NCBI RefSeq assembly: GCF_019393635.1 | Contig: NC_057866.1 | Span: 6,993,723 to 7,057,722, forward strand | DNA: 64,000 bases | Origin: Dromiciops gliroides | Lineage: Eukaryota; Chordata; Mammalia; Microbiotheria; Microbiotheriidae | Direction of reading: 5' to 3' | Shown: positions 34,002 through 45,628 of the stretch, one piece after another | How the letters are laid out: each line of letters opens with the position of its first letter | Numbering within the stretch: the first letter of the stretch is position 1 | Made by a program: the position numbers and the translations under genes | Notes under the pieces: generated by a model | What the model was told of the DNA's origin: nothing | The model's input: the letters and a program-made list of their open reading frames with translations, nothing else | The model's database searches: none

Positions 34002-34640
34002 CAGGATCCATGTGTTTATTTTTCACTGAGCTTTCCTGAAATTTAACATTTTCTTTAAATGTAATTTTTTTTTAAGCCCAGAGCATCATTTGAAGGAGGC
34101 ATTCATAGGCTTCACTAGTTTTCCCAAGGGGCCCAGGACATACAACCAACACCTTCATCTTAGCAATGAAGAGAGGTTAATGACTTGGTTAAGGTCACAC
34201 AGGTAGCCCATGGCAGAACTGAAATTCACACCCAGGACCTTGACTCCAAGTCTAAGTTAGTGTCTTAGGGAGTTGCCTGAGGCTCCAAGGGGCCAGGAGA
34301 CGACTGGACCGAGAGCTGGTACTCTGGCTAGACACTGGTGTGGATTCTTCCTACCTAGATACAGTCACTAACCTCTCTGGGCCTCAGTTTCTGTATCTGT
34401 AAAAGGTGATTTTTAAGGACTCTTCCTGTCCCAAACTGAGATGCAATTGAGCCAGTCAATCACAATGCATTTATTAAAAGGATACTTACTATGTGTCAAG
34501 CACAGTGTGTACTAATCACCTGGGATACAAAAGACAAAGCAAATAGCTCCCTGATCTCAGGGAACTTTCACTCTACTGAAGAAATGGCATTTCCATTTAT
34601 AGAAGTAGTAGCGAATAGACACAAAGTAAATACTTGATTA

Positions 34641-35038
34641 CTAGGCAGTTAGGTGGTGCATTGGCTAGAGCGCCAGCCCTGGAGTCAGGAAGACCTCCTG
34701 AGCTCAAATACAGACTCAGACACTTTCTCATTGTGTGACCCTGGGAAGTCTCTTCCCCCTGATTGGCTTGGTTTCCGCATCTGTAAAATGACCTGGAAGA
34801 GGAAATGGCAGACTATCCCAGTATCTTTTTTTTTTTTCAGTGAGGCAATTGGGGTTAAGTGACTTGTCACACAGCTAGTAAGTGTCAAGTGTCTGAGGCC
34901 AGATTTGAACTCAGGTACTCCTGACTCCAGGGCCGGTGCTTCATCCACTGTGCCACCTAGCTGCCCCCCCAGTATCTTTGACAAGAAAATGCCAAATGGG
35001 CTTCCAAAGAGTTGGGCACAACTGAAAAATGACTAAAA
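34641..35038 (+). mobile_element. Long SINE with RTE-like tail, split by a younger SINE
   Basis: Left part 34641-34827 (head 'ctaggcagttaggtggtgca' to 'gactatcccagtatctt'), right part from 34968 ('agtatctttgacaagaaaat' to 'gagttgggcacaactgaaaa'). The break is filled by an opposite-strand SINE. The outer element is older. Confidence 0.85.
34828..34967 (-). mobile_element. Marsupial SINE nested in another SINE
   Basis: Reverse-oriented A-tailed SINE, flanked by cccagtatctt at 34817-34827 and 34968-34978. Excising it rejoins the outer RTE-tailed SINE. Confidence 0.93.
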
Positions 35039-35039
35039 A

Positions 35040-35460
35040 ATACCCAAGTGGGTTTGGGAAGAAAGAGAGGGCTCTAGGGGCTGGGGGTGGGGGATGGGGA
35101 GGTGGGCAGAGGTAGCTTCATGCATAAGGGAGAACTTGAGCTGAGTTTTGAAGATAACCAGGGATTCCAAAAAGCAAAGATGAGGAAGAAGTAGATTGCA
35201 GACCTGGGGGACAGCCTGTGCAAAAGTATGGAGATGATGATGGTGTTTTACATGTGATGTAACCCCAAGAAGCCCTGTCTGGAGTGTATAGAAGAAGGCA
35301 ATTTTGGGTGAGCCTGGAAAAGCAAGTTAGAGGGAGCTTGTGAAGGATCAGAGTCAGGATTTGAATCCATGCCTTCTTGAATCCCAGGTCAGCACTCTAT
35401 CTGCCATAGGACTCAGACCCTCCATTTTGTGGCTGGGTCGAAAGAAATAGAGTGTGAGCA
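35040..35460. other. Intron 21, unassigned old repeat piece
   Basis: 'gggagaacttgagctgagtt' and 'ggggacagcctgtgcaaaag' resemble the unassigned dispersed family at 16410-17030. No exon. Confidence 0.4.
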
Positions 35461-35462
35461 GA

Positions 35463-35583
35463 AACAGCTAGGTGGCGCAGTGGATAAAGTACCAGCCCTG
35501 AATTCAGGAGGACCTGAGTTCAAATCTGGCCTCAGACACATCCTAGCTGTGTGACCCTGGGCAAGTCACTTAACCCTCACTGC
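35463..35583 (+). mobile_element. Marsupial SINE, tail expanded to microsatellite
   Basis: Head 'aacagctaggtggcgcagtg' to 'cacttaaccctcactgcc', followed directly by (GGAA)n and (GAAA)n, which probably grew from the SINE A-tail. Confidence 0.9.
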
Positions 35584-35871
<288 letters not shown>

Positions 35872-35879
35872 GTGCCTCC

Positions 35880-37240
35880 TTCTCTCCCCATCTCACAGAG
35901 CTCACATAAATTCAGCCATCATCTCCTCCTTCGCCCTCTCTCAGATGAAGAGGTGGCCTGCTTCCTCACCAGGGCAGACCCGCTACCTGCACAAGTGATC
36001 CCCATTCTGTCCAGTCTCCTCCAACAGACGATTGCCCCCCCCCCGGTCATCTATGCTTTCTCACTTCTCTTCATTCTCCCCCGTCTACTGCCTCCTTCCC
36101 TGCTGTCTACAAAGGACTGAGAAGGAGCAGTCAGAGAGAGAGGAGGAGAACGGGTGCAGTGGGGAGAGAAAGAGAGAGGGAGGGAGAAGTGTCCCCAAAA
36201 CCTAGAGAGAAGAGAGCATTTCACCAGTGTCAAAGGCTACAGAGAATCAGGACTGAGAAGAGACCATTGGATTTGGCAGTGCCCGTGTCTCCTCGACAAA
36301 GCCTTAGCTGACTCGTCCATGCCCACTGGCCGTCATCCTCCAGGAGTCCTCCCTTTTGCGGCGATGCTGCCTGAGATCATCTGGGAGAGCTTGTGCGTCT
36401 CAATGTCTTCTTAGCTTTCACCAGTCTGGCTTCTGGCCTCATCGGTCAGACCAAGCCGTGCTCTCCAAGGTTGCCAGGGCTCTCCAGTGGCCTTTTCTCA
36501 GTCCTCATCCTTCCTGACCTCTGCGGCCTCTGAAGCTGTTGAGCCTCCTCTCCTCCTTAATCTTCTCTTTGTCCCAGGCCTTCTAGATACCACTCCTTGT
36601 TCTCCCCCTGCCTCTCTAACTGCTCCTTCTCAGTCTCTTCTGTTTGATCTTCTTCCAGGTCACTCCCACTAATGGGGAACATCTTCCAGAGCTCTGTCCC
36701 AAGCCTTCTCTCCTCCTTCCACAGTCCTTCACTTGGTAATCTCATCGGCTTCCATGCCAGCCCCCATTCCCCCTAGTCTCCAGGATTAAATAGAAAATTC
36801 TCCTTGGCTTTTAAAGCCTCCAAGACCCGCCCCCTCCTCTGCTTCACATCCCCCACCGTGTCTTCTTCATTCACCAGGGACACCGACCTCCTGGCTGTTC
36901 TTGCACAGGGCCCTTTATTTCCTTTGCTGGGAATCATCTCCCTTCTCACCTCTACCTACCGGCTTCCCTGGCTTGCTTCAGGCCTCAGCGACAATCCCAT
37001 CTGCTATGAGACCCCCTTCCTGCCCCCACCCCACCCCCAATGTCCCCGTGTGGATTCTCTCCAATTTATCCCGTAGGTAACTTGTGCGTACGCAGCTGTT
37101 TGCATGTTGTCTCTCCAGACAGAATGAGAGCTCCCTGAGGTTAGGGACCAGCTTTTGCCTTTGTCTGTATCCCTAGGACTTCGCACAGTGGTACGGAACA
37201 AATCCTTGCAGACCAACCACCATCTTCATCAGCTCTTCCC
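35880..37240 (+). mobile_element. L2-type LINE fragment with a GA-rich interruption
   Basis: CT-rich phrases such as 'ctcatcggtcagaccaagcc', 'tctaactgctccttctcagt', 'tggtaatctcatcggcttcc' and 'ttaaatagaaaattctcctt' follow the L2 ORF2 to 3' end order. A GA-rich segment lies at about 36115-36260. Broken frames; all in LRP5 intron 21, opposite to the gene. Confidence 0.6.
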
Positions 37241-37249
37241 ACGGAAGAG

Positions 37250-39020
37250 GTAACAATAGTAACAATAACACAAACATCCCTGACATTCCCATAGTACCAC
37301 TCAACAGACATGATCTCATCTAATCCCATGACAGACCAGCTGTGGTTTTCAAAGCTAGTTTGAAAATGTAGCCTTCTACAACACTCTGCATACAGTAGGC
37401 ATTTAATAATTGCCTGTTGAGTGAAAGGAAGCGTTTTCTCATTGGTCTCCTGTGTCTTGGACTAGGTCTGTGCTTTCACTGCTTGTCAGAATGAATGTTT
37501 TAGGCCCTTAAATCAATGGATCACTAAAGACCAGACTTCGCACCACTGGTTTATGCAAATTTCTCACGCCAGTCAAGGCTGGTTTCCCAAATCCAACTTT
37601 GGATTGTCTGAGGTAATGGGTGGACAGGATGACAAGAATGATGGAAAACCACAGCTTGTTAAAAATCCCAATTCTAGCCAGTTTCCAACCAAGAGTTTGG
37701 GCCTGTCCTCCATGGGCTCCTCTTGGCCTGGTGGGGGTGATGTGAATTCCAAGAAGCTGACACTCCCTTATAGAAGGGAGGCCTCAGGCCCAGAGGGGTT
37801 GAACTCAGGGAATTTTTCTGGGTCCAGAATCCTGAGCATCCTGTGGAGTCTAAAAGGCCAAGTTACAGTTACTGGAAAGCCGGGGACGCAAGCAGAGGAG
37901 AGTCCAAGAGAGTGCCAAGGCCGTGCCTGGCCAGTGCTAACGTCTCGCCTGGCCAGGGCCTGGGATCTGGCAGGCATGCCCAAGACCTCTGTCAACGTCT
38001 GCTTCCGTCAGAGCAGCCTCCTGGCCAACATCAACAGGGGCTCTTTAGATCTCGCCAAACTTTCAACCATTGTGTCTGTAACGGTCACTTCCTGTGCAGA
38101 GCGGTGGTGGTTTGGGGACTGAGCCCTCTCTGCCTCTGGGAAGCGAAGGCTGAGCTTGAATATCCAAGCCCACTATCTACGCCACGTCCACTCCCTGGTC
38201 ATCAAATATCAACGCTGAGAGGCGCCAGGCCTTTGAGGACATCATGTATGATGGAAGAGAAAGAAAGGGCCTGGCTCAGGACCACAGCGAGTCAGTGGCT
38301 GGGGGCAGCGCTGGAAGCTGGGATCCAGCACACTAATATCTTTGGTGTCCTCAGTGCGGAGGGTCCCTCCTCCCTGTCACTTGTTTATCTCTTGTCTCCA
38401 CTCCTCCTAAGTTTACTAACAGAAACCCTGGGCCTGGCAGACCTGCCGTGCCTAGCCAGTGACCATGGCAAAGCCAGGGTTGTTCCCTGCCCGAGCTCCA
38501 TTATTGCTAGTGCAGTCTCTGGCTTCCTGTGATCTATTTAAAGACTGTATGCAGCATTTGGCCCCTACCCCACCTTCCCCCCACCTCCAGCCAGGGAGAA
38601 GCTTGTCGAAGGCAGGGACCGGCTCATTTCTTTGTCTACAGCCCCAGTGCCAAGAACCATTGTCTGCAGCGGATGCAGGTTTAGTGAATGCCTGTGAATC
38701 GAACTGAACATTGGAAGTTGTGTTGGTTAGTGCAAGAGGGCTGGATGGAAAAGTCAGAAGACTGGGGTTCGTGTCCAGAGACCAAAGGGAAGGAAGAAAA
38801 GAGGGAAAGAGAAGGAAAGAAAGGAAGAGGAGGAGGAGGAACACAAGGGGAAAGCTTTCCCCAAGACACCAATGAACACGCCTTGGGCTTGTGACTCTGC
38901 TGTCTCCCCTTCTGGGCAGGGGAGGCAGGAAGACCGTGAGAAGAGGCTGCTGGCCCAGCTCCCCTTCCCTGCCTGCCCCCTCACTCCTTCCTCTCCTCCC
39001 CACCCCTGCCTCCCTCCCAC
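37250..39020. other. LRP5 intron 21, mostly unique-looking
   Basis: Several open frames occur (189 codons at 37553-38122, 229 codons at 37843-38532, and a 360-codon minus frame 38452-39534 that includes exon 21). Apart from the exon itself they show no domain or family resemblance, so I do not call genes here. A GA-rich tract lies at 38790-38850. Confidence 0.5.
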
Positions 39021-39024
39021 TCAC

Positions 39025-39164
39025 CTGTGGGTATAAAGTGGCTTTAGTGCTGGATGAACTGCTGGACGAGGCCCCAGTGACGTGATTCCGATCGTAGAGG
39101 GGCAGGCCACTGCTGCCCCCCATGAGGCTCATAGAGCTGATCATGGATTTGCCACAGGAGATGC
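39025..39164 (-). CDS. LRP5: LRP5 exon 21, cytoplasmic tail
   Basis: 140 bases. Reads [16 protein letters not shown]…[16 protein letters not shown] and TKATLYPQ. The serine run SSSSSSS preceding TKATLYP is the conserved S/T cluster before the first PPPSP motif, a CK1 substrate region in the LRP5/6 family. The exon begins with the last two bases of a glycine codon and ends at a codon boundary. Donor GTGAGT lies just below 39025 and the acceptor CCAG just above 39164. No truncation. Confidence 0.97.
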
Positions 39165-39749
39165 CTGGAGAGGGACGAGGGATAAAACGAGAGTCAGGGA
39201 GCTCATGAGTCTTGGGACGCCCCACCCTGGGGTGACCTGTGCTTCCTAGCTCCTGGGGGGGGGAGGTAGGACAGGGGTCCTGTCCCCATGGAGACCTTGA
39301 CAAGCCCAAACTCTCTGAGCTGGACGAGATTTCGATGGTCATGAAGACCGGCCCATCCTGACCAACAATCGTGACAGCAAGGTTATCTGGCCTTGGCACA
39401 ATGACCTCTGGTAGGTGGGGGTCCCTGGGGATCTCTGAGGCCAGCAGCCCACTCCCCCTTTGGACAGCCCTCATTGGCTTCCCCTTTGTTCCTGTGGCTG
39501 AGCCTACATTTCTCTCTCTGCAATTTCCGCCCATTCCTCCTGGTTCTGACTCCCAAGACCAAACAAACCTCTTCTGCGTGACAATCCTTGGAGACTTGAA
39601 GACAGTTAGTGCCTTCTCTTCTGAAGGCCGACCCCTCCCAGCCCCTTCAACGGATTCTCATGTGGGATAAACTCAAGGCCTTTCCCACCAGGCCTCTTTC
39701 CTCTGGACATTTTCTAGTTGACCCCTCTTCCTAAAGTAAGTCACCCAGG

Positions 39750-39911
39750 GGGCAGGTAGGTGGCGCAGTGGCTAGAGCACCGGCCCTGGAGTCAGGAGGA
39801 CCTGAGTTCAAATCTGGCCTCAGACACTTAACACTTACTAGCTGTGTGACCCTGGGCAAGTCACTTAACCCCAATTGCCTCACCCCCCCCCAAAAAAAAA
39901 GAAAGAAAAAA
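39750..39911 (+). mobile_element. Marsupial SINE in LRP5 intron 20
   Basis: Copy with A-tail, inserted opposite to LRP5. The 12-base repeat aagtcacccagg lies at about 39738-39749 and 39913-39924. Confidence 0.93.
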
Positions 39912-39953
39912 GAAGTCACCCAGGACTGAAGATGAGACTCCAAGTCTGGACAT

Positions 39954-39954
<1 letters not shown>

Positions 39955-39989
<35 letters not shown>
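39955..39989. repeat. (CA)n microsatellite
   Basis: About 17 CA units in LRP5 intron 20. Confidence 0.97.
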
Positions 39990-39991
<2 letters not shown>

Positions 39992-40246
39992 ACCATCATG
40001 GGGATGTTCTAGAAGTCCCTGTGCCTCAGCAGATGGTACAGAAGGTATCCGGTGTTATCACCACCAGATTGTATCCCGTATTCCATAAGATAAACAAAAT
40101 AAGGTCATCACCTACCCTCCTACCACTATCCAGACCACGGAAAGTTGGGTTGGTCTAAATAAAGACACTGATGGTCATTCCAGCCAACATTCAATCTCTA
40201 CATTTGAGGAATCCATCATTCTTTTATTCAGCCTTCTCATCCCTAC

Positions 40247-40483
40247 CTGTAAAGGTGCCGTGCTGAGAACTGCCGGGGGCTATGAAATTGAGGGGGACGT
40301 GAGGAGTGCCGCTGACATACTCATGTGGAAAGGGCCCACTGGCCCCTGCGTATCGCTGGCAGACCACTCGCTGGCAAACAAAATACATCCCTCCCATCAC
40401 AAAGAGGGAGAGGATGATCCCGATGACAGGGCCGATGGCGTTGCTGTGAGAGGGTGGGTCATCAGAAGGGGGCTTTGTGATCT
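40247..40483 (-). CDS. LRP5: LRP5 exon 20, transmembrane helix and juxtamembrane tail
   Basis: 237 bases, the human size. Reads [15 protein letters not shown], then the hydrophobic helix [20 protein letters not shown], then [20 protein letters not shown] and [20 protein letters not shown]. The helix anchors the receptor. The two cysteines just inside it (VCQRVVC) match those palmitoylated in LRP6 for exit from the ER. NFIAPG is the conserved start of the signalling tail. Acceptor CCAG is just above 40483 and donor GTAGGG just below 40247. The exon joins exon 19 inside a glutamate codon. Confidence 0.98.
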
Positions 40484-41797
40484 CTGGAAAAAGAAGGAGA
40501 GGAACAGTCAGTGGGACTTGGAAAGCAACGGACGTATCCTGGGCGTGGAGAGAGAAGATGACAGGGCCGCCCCTTTGGAAAGTCCAGGATCCCAGGCACT
40601 TGGGCTCAGCTTAGACGCTTGTCTCTGCATTTTATTTATTTCAATGAACCAATCATCAGAAAGGCCTGTGGTGGGATAGCTAGAGAGGGGGCCTGGGTTC
40701 AAATCTCCTCTTCGGATATATTGCAGCTCGCACCCCAGCCAGGCCATCCACTGGGCAAAGCCTCCCAGGCAGTCTCCGAGACTGTTACACAGCTGGTGCC
40801 CATCTGCATTAGTCAGGAGCGCTTCCCCAGGGTCCGGACCATGAAATCACAGGCCCAGCTCTCTTATAATCAATGAGAGTTGGAGGGGCCCCTCAGTCTA
40901 ACCCATACCCAAAAGGAATCTCCCTCACAAAATACCTGACAGAAGTCATGTGACACTTGACCCGGGGGCATTAATTAAGCACTCCTGCATGCGCCAAGCA
41001 CTGGGCTCTCAGTATGGGATGGAGACAGGCCAAAGAGAGGCAGGCCTTGTCCTCAAGGATCTTACCATCTAGTGCCAACCATATCACCAAGGGGAGCCCA
41101 GAGGTTACCCTCCTGGGCATCCCCGCCATGAGACCCCAATTCCCCCCTGTAATGCTCTAGCCATTTGCAGGTAGATGTGGGCAGCAGCTGGGAAGGTGGC
41201 TGGCACCCATGGGCTACCCTGAGTAACATGGCCTGGAGGTGGGGATGCTGGCTAATGACTCATTTCATGAACCAGAGAGACACAGGCTGGGGTGGGGGCT
41301 CTCTCCCGCACCTGGCTGGGGCCTGCCTCTCTGGCAGCGAGGCGGGCAGAGGGACTTTCAGAGCTGTCCCGTCAGCCCTGTTGTTCCCAGACAACAGTGG
41401 CAGGCACCTCTGGCCTTCCTGTCCCCAGGAGAAGCTCATCACTGGGGGCAATGCGGCCGCTTTCGTCCTCACACTGGAGAGCCAGAACCAAAGCCTCCCT
41501 GCACAGAAGGCTCAGAAGCCCGGCCAGCTCCTCCCTCCCCCAGCTGCTCTGCTCCTCCATCATCAGGTCCCTGCACCAGGCCCCCCCCCCCACTTCCTTT
41601 TGTGTTTTGCCCTCTCCCACTAGACTGTAAGATCCCTGAGGAAAGGGACTGTCTTTTTCATAGTTGTACCCCCAGAGAGAGCTTAGCACAGTGCCGGGCA
41701 CGAAGCAGGCCTTTAAAAATGTGGACTGGACTGGATTGTGAGGGTGGCTTGACTCCAGGCTGCCCCTGTCCCCTCCCCTTTCCAGAGGCCCACTCAC
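40484..41797 (-). other. LRP5: LRP5 intron 19
   Basis: Contains a piece of the unassigned old repeat at about 40970-41085 ('taagcactcctgcatgcgcc') and otherwise unique-looking sequence. Plus-strand open frames here (up to 328 codons at 41239-42225) are antisense to exon 19 and proline-rich without a domain, so they are not called. Confidence 0.6.
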
Positions 41798-41908
41798 CAC
41801 ACAAGAGCTCATCAGAGCCGTCCATGCAGTCTGGGAAGGAGTCACATTGCTGTTTGATGAGGATACACTGGCCACTGGCACAACGGAACTGGTTGGGCAG
41901 GCAGATGG
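41798..41908 (-). CDS. LRP5: LRP5 exon 19, third LDL-receptor class A repeat
   Basis: 111 bases. Reads [37 protein letters not shown]. Six cysteines and the calcium-binding D…C.DGSDE signature make a complete LDLa module, the last before the membrane. Acceptor GCAG is just above 41908 and donor GTGAGT just below 41798. Joins exon 18 within an alanine codon and exon 20 within a glutamate codon. Confidence 0.98.
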
Positions 41909-44622
41909 CTGCGTGGCAAGAGAAGCCAGGATTAACGAGGCAGCCTCTGCCCGACATCCACCACACCCACCATCAAGGAATGAAACTCTCTCCTGACATT
42001 GTAGGGTCTTTAAATGCTCTACAAGCTACAGACTTGGACACCTCCGGGCACCAGAGAGTCTGTGCTCGGGTTGGGGGAGTCGGCCTCGGGCACAGGCCCT
42101 GTCCTCATGGACAGGGGCAGTGGAAAGGGTGGCCTCTGCCACATCCAGTGGCCTTCTCTCCAGCCTCATCCTTTTTAATCTATACAGCCTCTGACCCGGC
42201 TGACCACCCTCCCCATCTCTCCTGACTCACTTCTCTCTAGGTCTTGGTGACACCCCTCTCTCTCCCTGGGTCCTCCTCCTTCTTTGCATCTTCATCTCAG
42301 TCACAGCCACTAATCTGTGGGTGACCATGGGTCAGAGGTCAGGCCCTGGCAGACACTGAAGGTAGATGAGCAGCCCTCACCCCAGAGATGCTGGTCCTCC
42401 CAGAACACCCTTTGCCCCTTTTGAAAAGGTTCAATGACCCCTCTAGCCTCGAACTCCTCAATCATATGCCCTCAGGCCAACAATGAGACTGCTGGGCAAA
42501 GCTGGTTCAGCTGACCACCACCAACAAAAATCTCAGTGACTTTCCCTATGAAAGGGAACAGAGACAGAGGAGATGGTGAGCTGGGTGGTGTTCGCCCTGG
42601 CCCAGATGCTGAAACTGTCTAAGCCCGAGCTTTGGATAGCAGGAGCCCCAGCCTCCTGGCTGACTGAGTCCAAGGCCCGGCATTCTCAGCAGACACCCTA
42701 GGCCAGGCAGGAGGGCAAAGACTGTCCAAGCAACTCCAGCATGCCACGGTGCCCATGAGTGGATGAGGCCCTCTCACCAACACAAAACCATCTTGTGTAT
42801 AGTTGTTGTTTTTAATGAGGGAAGGAGGGAGGTGGAAGGGGAAGCATGAGGCCCCTTTCAGAAACTATAGCTTCTTGACCCAATTTTTAAATTATAAAGA
42901 TAGATGCCCCGCCCTTGTCACAGACACCAAAGGGGCTGGGAGAAGGCTGAGCAAATCACTGTCACCCACTCCCACGTCCATCCACGCCTAGGGCCACCTG
43001 GGACAAAAGGGAGGAACGAGATGGGAGTGGAAGAGGCGGAGGATCTGTGGGGAGGCAGCTGGAGCCGGGGAAAGCTTGGCAAGTACAGACGTGGGGGAAG
43101 GTCTTGGTGCCCAGGTGTTGGCGACAACCAAAAGGGAGAGTGGGGAAGGCTCGATTGGGGACGTCACATCTGGCAAATCCAGGACAGAACAACTGTTTCC
43201 CTGCCAAGAGCTTCCTTTTCTTCTTACTGTCAAGATTTTATGAGGAAAAAGGGGAAAAGCCCCTCGCTGTGTCCTCCGTGGCCAGACAGGGTGGATGCCA
43301 TGGTCCCTGCTGGCTGCATCAATGGTACTACATTCTGCGGGGCAGGGGAATGGCCAGAGCCCTCTGCAGCAGGCTCAAAGGATCATGGATTTGGGGGCCT
43401 TAGGGACTGCAGGTCCAGAAGGCCACACCCTCACCCCACCCCACCTTGGGGAAAGGAACTTGTTCAAATAAATAAGTGGTGAGAAATCCCATTCCTTGAC
43501 TAGAGAGGAGAGGAAATGCTCAGAGACCCAGCCCCGGCCAAGAGGAGCCAAGGGGATGAAAGGCTTGGAACCCTACCACACCCTTTCCTCCTCAAGGCTT
43601 CTGGGTCTTGGGGGGGGGGGCAGGGCGTGTTTCATAAAAGTCTCACCAGGGAAGCAAGGGAGAAATGTTGGGAGGTTTGAAGGAGGGACAAGACTTGGGC
43701 TTTATGAATCCAGGGTTCCTTTGGGAAACTGAGGTAGTCCTGCGACTGATGTAGAATGAAAGCCATTCTTGCCATGTACGTGTATGCATGTGTACACGCA
43801 TGTATATACACAAATGGATATATACACATACACATACATATATATACACACATACATAGACACCTACGTACATACACACACACATATATAATGGGACCTG
43901 TGACTTCCTCAGTGTTGGCCTCTGGGCAGGATATTGTCTCTACCAATGGAGACGAGATCCTGCTCTGAAAACTTAAAGACCCCTATTTCCCGGGGCACTG
44001 AGCATCTTGCCCAGGGTCACAGCAGGACTTGAACCCGGGGCTTCTGGACTCATCAACCAGCTCTCTATCCCACCCCATAACAGGCTCCTTCTTCAGCAGA
44101 CACTGGTAGCAACTGCTGTGGCCGGTGGCCAATACCCCATGTGCCAAGCAGGAAGTGGGCACTGAGGCTCATCTTCTCACCCTCCTAGCTGCACCCGCTG
44201 AGAGGGTGTTGCTGTTCTTCAAGAATTTAAAACACACAGCTGAAGCTTTCTTTAATCGTTGGTATTCATGGTCAACCCAACCATGTTACTTCCCTGCTTG
44301 TGAACCCTCAGTGGCTGCCCATTGCCTATAGTATACAAAATGACCTCCTTGGCCTGGCACTGCAAGTTCTTCTCGCTGCCTCCTGAATTCAGAATCCCAT
44401 CTCCCACCTCCATGTCTTTGTAAGGCTGTCAGATGTGCCCTCCTCCCTCAAAATTCCTTTGAGGCTTAGTTTATGCACCGCCTCCCACACGCCCTGACTG
44501 AACCCCTAAAGCATCAACGCCTCTTTCCTTGGAGAGAATGGAAACTTCCTAAGGACAGGGATCTCTTCCTGTTGGTCTGTGTGGTGCCAGCCCCTGTTGT
44601 GCACCTGTCATTCAGTGGGTGC
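41909..44622 (-). other. LRP5: LRP5 intron 18, upper-repeat content
   Basis: Holds L2-like CT-rich pieces (42160-42350, 44270-44610, plus orientation), a CATA/ACAC-rich microsatellite (43780-43890) and otherwise unassigned DNA. Plus-strand open frames of up to 192 codons (42904-43482) show no domain. Confidence 0.55.
43780..43890. repeat. (CATA/CACA)n microsatellite
   Basis: Imperfect alternating purine-pyrimidine tract of CATA, TATA and CACA units in LRP5 intron 18. Confidence 0.9.
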
Positions 44623-45121
44623 TGTGATGAAATAATGGGATTTAGCAGATACTCAAAGACCCACCTGGAGATTAATCTATACTAATTGAATCAAGTGAGG
44701 GTGATTGACTGCTGATTAGCCTACTTCAAGTTAACTGGATTGTAATCACACCTGGCTAGCCCTTAAGAAGGTATTGTTCTCAGAAGCTAAACTGTGAACT
44801 CAACTTGAGAACGCCTTCAAAACCAAAGGATCTGGATGACACCAACCAATCAGCTTGAAGCAGTGTGTAAGGACCGCCTCTGTTCCAGACCTATAAAAAG
44901 CTTCCACAATCAGCTTGCTGAGGAGTTTGATGAAAGCAGGCTTGTGGAGGAGGACTTGAGGAAGAACCCAACCAGGCTGGAACTCTACGCAAGATAGGCT
45001 TTTTCTTAACTTTCTGAACTCCTTGTGAACACCTGCATGCTTTAATAAATGTTTAATGCCCAAAGACTGGTGCTGAAGCTTCTAATTTAAGGCGACCACA
45101 ATTTAGATTTTAAACATCACA
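44623..45121 (+). mobile_element. Solo LTR of an endogenous retrovirus
   Basis: A 499-base fossil LTR with TG…CA ends that are inverted (tgtgatg…catcaca), flanked by the 4-base duplication gtgc at 44619-44622 and 45122-45125. It shows the LTR promoter order: CCAAT at 44846-44850, TATA-like tataaaaag near 44892, and AATAAA at 45044-45049. No internal viral genes adjoin it, so it is the product of LTR recombination. A 4-base duplication fits gammaretrovirus-like (ERV1) elements. It lies antisense to LRP5 in intron 18, about 100 bases from exon 18. A related, older LTR is at 21764-22240. Confidence 0.85.
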
Positions 45122-45220
45122 GTGCTCAGAAAATACTTGTTGGATTGGTTCTAAGGGAGGAGAGTTGAGCAGTGTCCCAGGCTCCCCGTGGTGCCCTGCT
45201 TGCGTGAGCTGTCATCATAC

Positions 45221-45457
45221 CATCACAGTCGGCTTCGTCAGACTTGTCCTGGCAGTCGATCTCTCCATTGCAGCGCCACTGGAGGTCGATGCACTGCCCC
45301 TTCTCGCACTGGAACTGGGCAGCGGAGCACACCGGGCAGTTGGCCTCATCACTGTGGTCGTCGCACTCCGGGAACCCGTCGCATCTCCAGGCCATTGGGA
45401 TGCAGTCGATCTCCCCTGTGGCACACGTGAACTGGTCTGGGGAACACGTCGGGGGCT
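45221..45457 (-). CDS. LRP5: LRP5 exon 18, first and second LDL-receptor class A repeats
   Basis: 237 bases. Begins [19 protein letters not shown], continues [37 protein letters not shown] and [19 protein letters not shown], and ends in ADCD. Two complete LDLa modules with six cysteines each and their calcium-binding acidic motifs (CDDHSDE and CQDKSDE). Acceptor CTAG is just above 45457 and donor GTATGA just below 45221. The size and both phases match human. Confidence 0.98.
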
Positions 45458-45579
45458 CTAGGGCAAAGAAACCCCATGTTAGGCCGGTCATTCTGCCTCA
45501 GCTCTCTGGCTTTTGAAGGCCTGAGCTATGATGCTTACTGTGGACATATGTATATATATGCACTTAGAATATGTATGTG

Positions 45580-45581
<2 letters not shown>

Positions 45582-45627
<46 letters not shown>
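45582..45627. repeat. (GT)n microsatellite
   Basis: About 23 GT units in LRP5 intron 17, roughly 125 bases upstream (in gene sense) of the exon 18 acceptor. Confidence 0.97.

Positions 45628-45628
<1 letters not shown>

Noticed and set aside
37553-38532. Overlapping plus-strand frames of 189 and 229 codons
   Set aside because: They overlap each other in different frames, have no domain, and lie in LRP5 intron 21 with no repeat or splice pattern that suggests a gene.
38452-39534. A 360-codon minus-strand open frame
   Set aside because: Only its part 39025-39164 is LRP5 exon 21. The rest reads through both splice sites into intron sequence.
41239-42225. A 328-codon plus-strand open frame
   Set aside because: It is antisense to LRP5 exon 19 and intron, proline-rich, without a domain or promoter.
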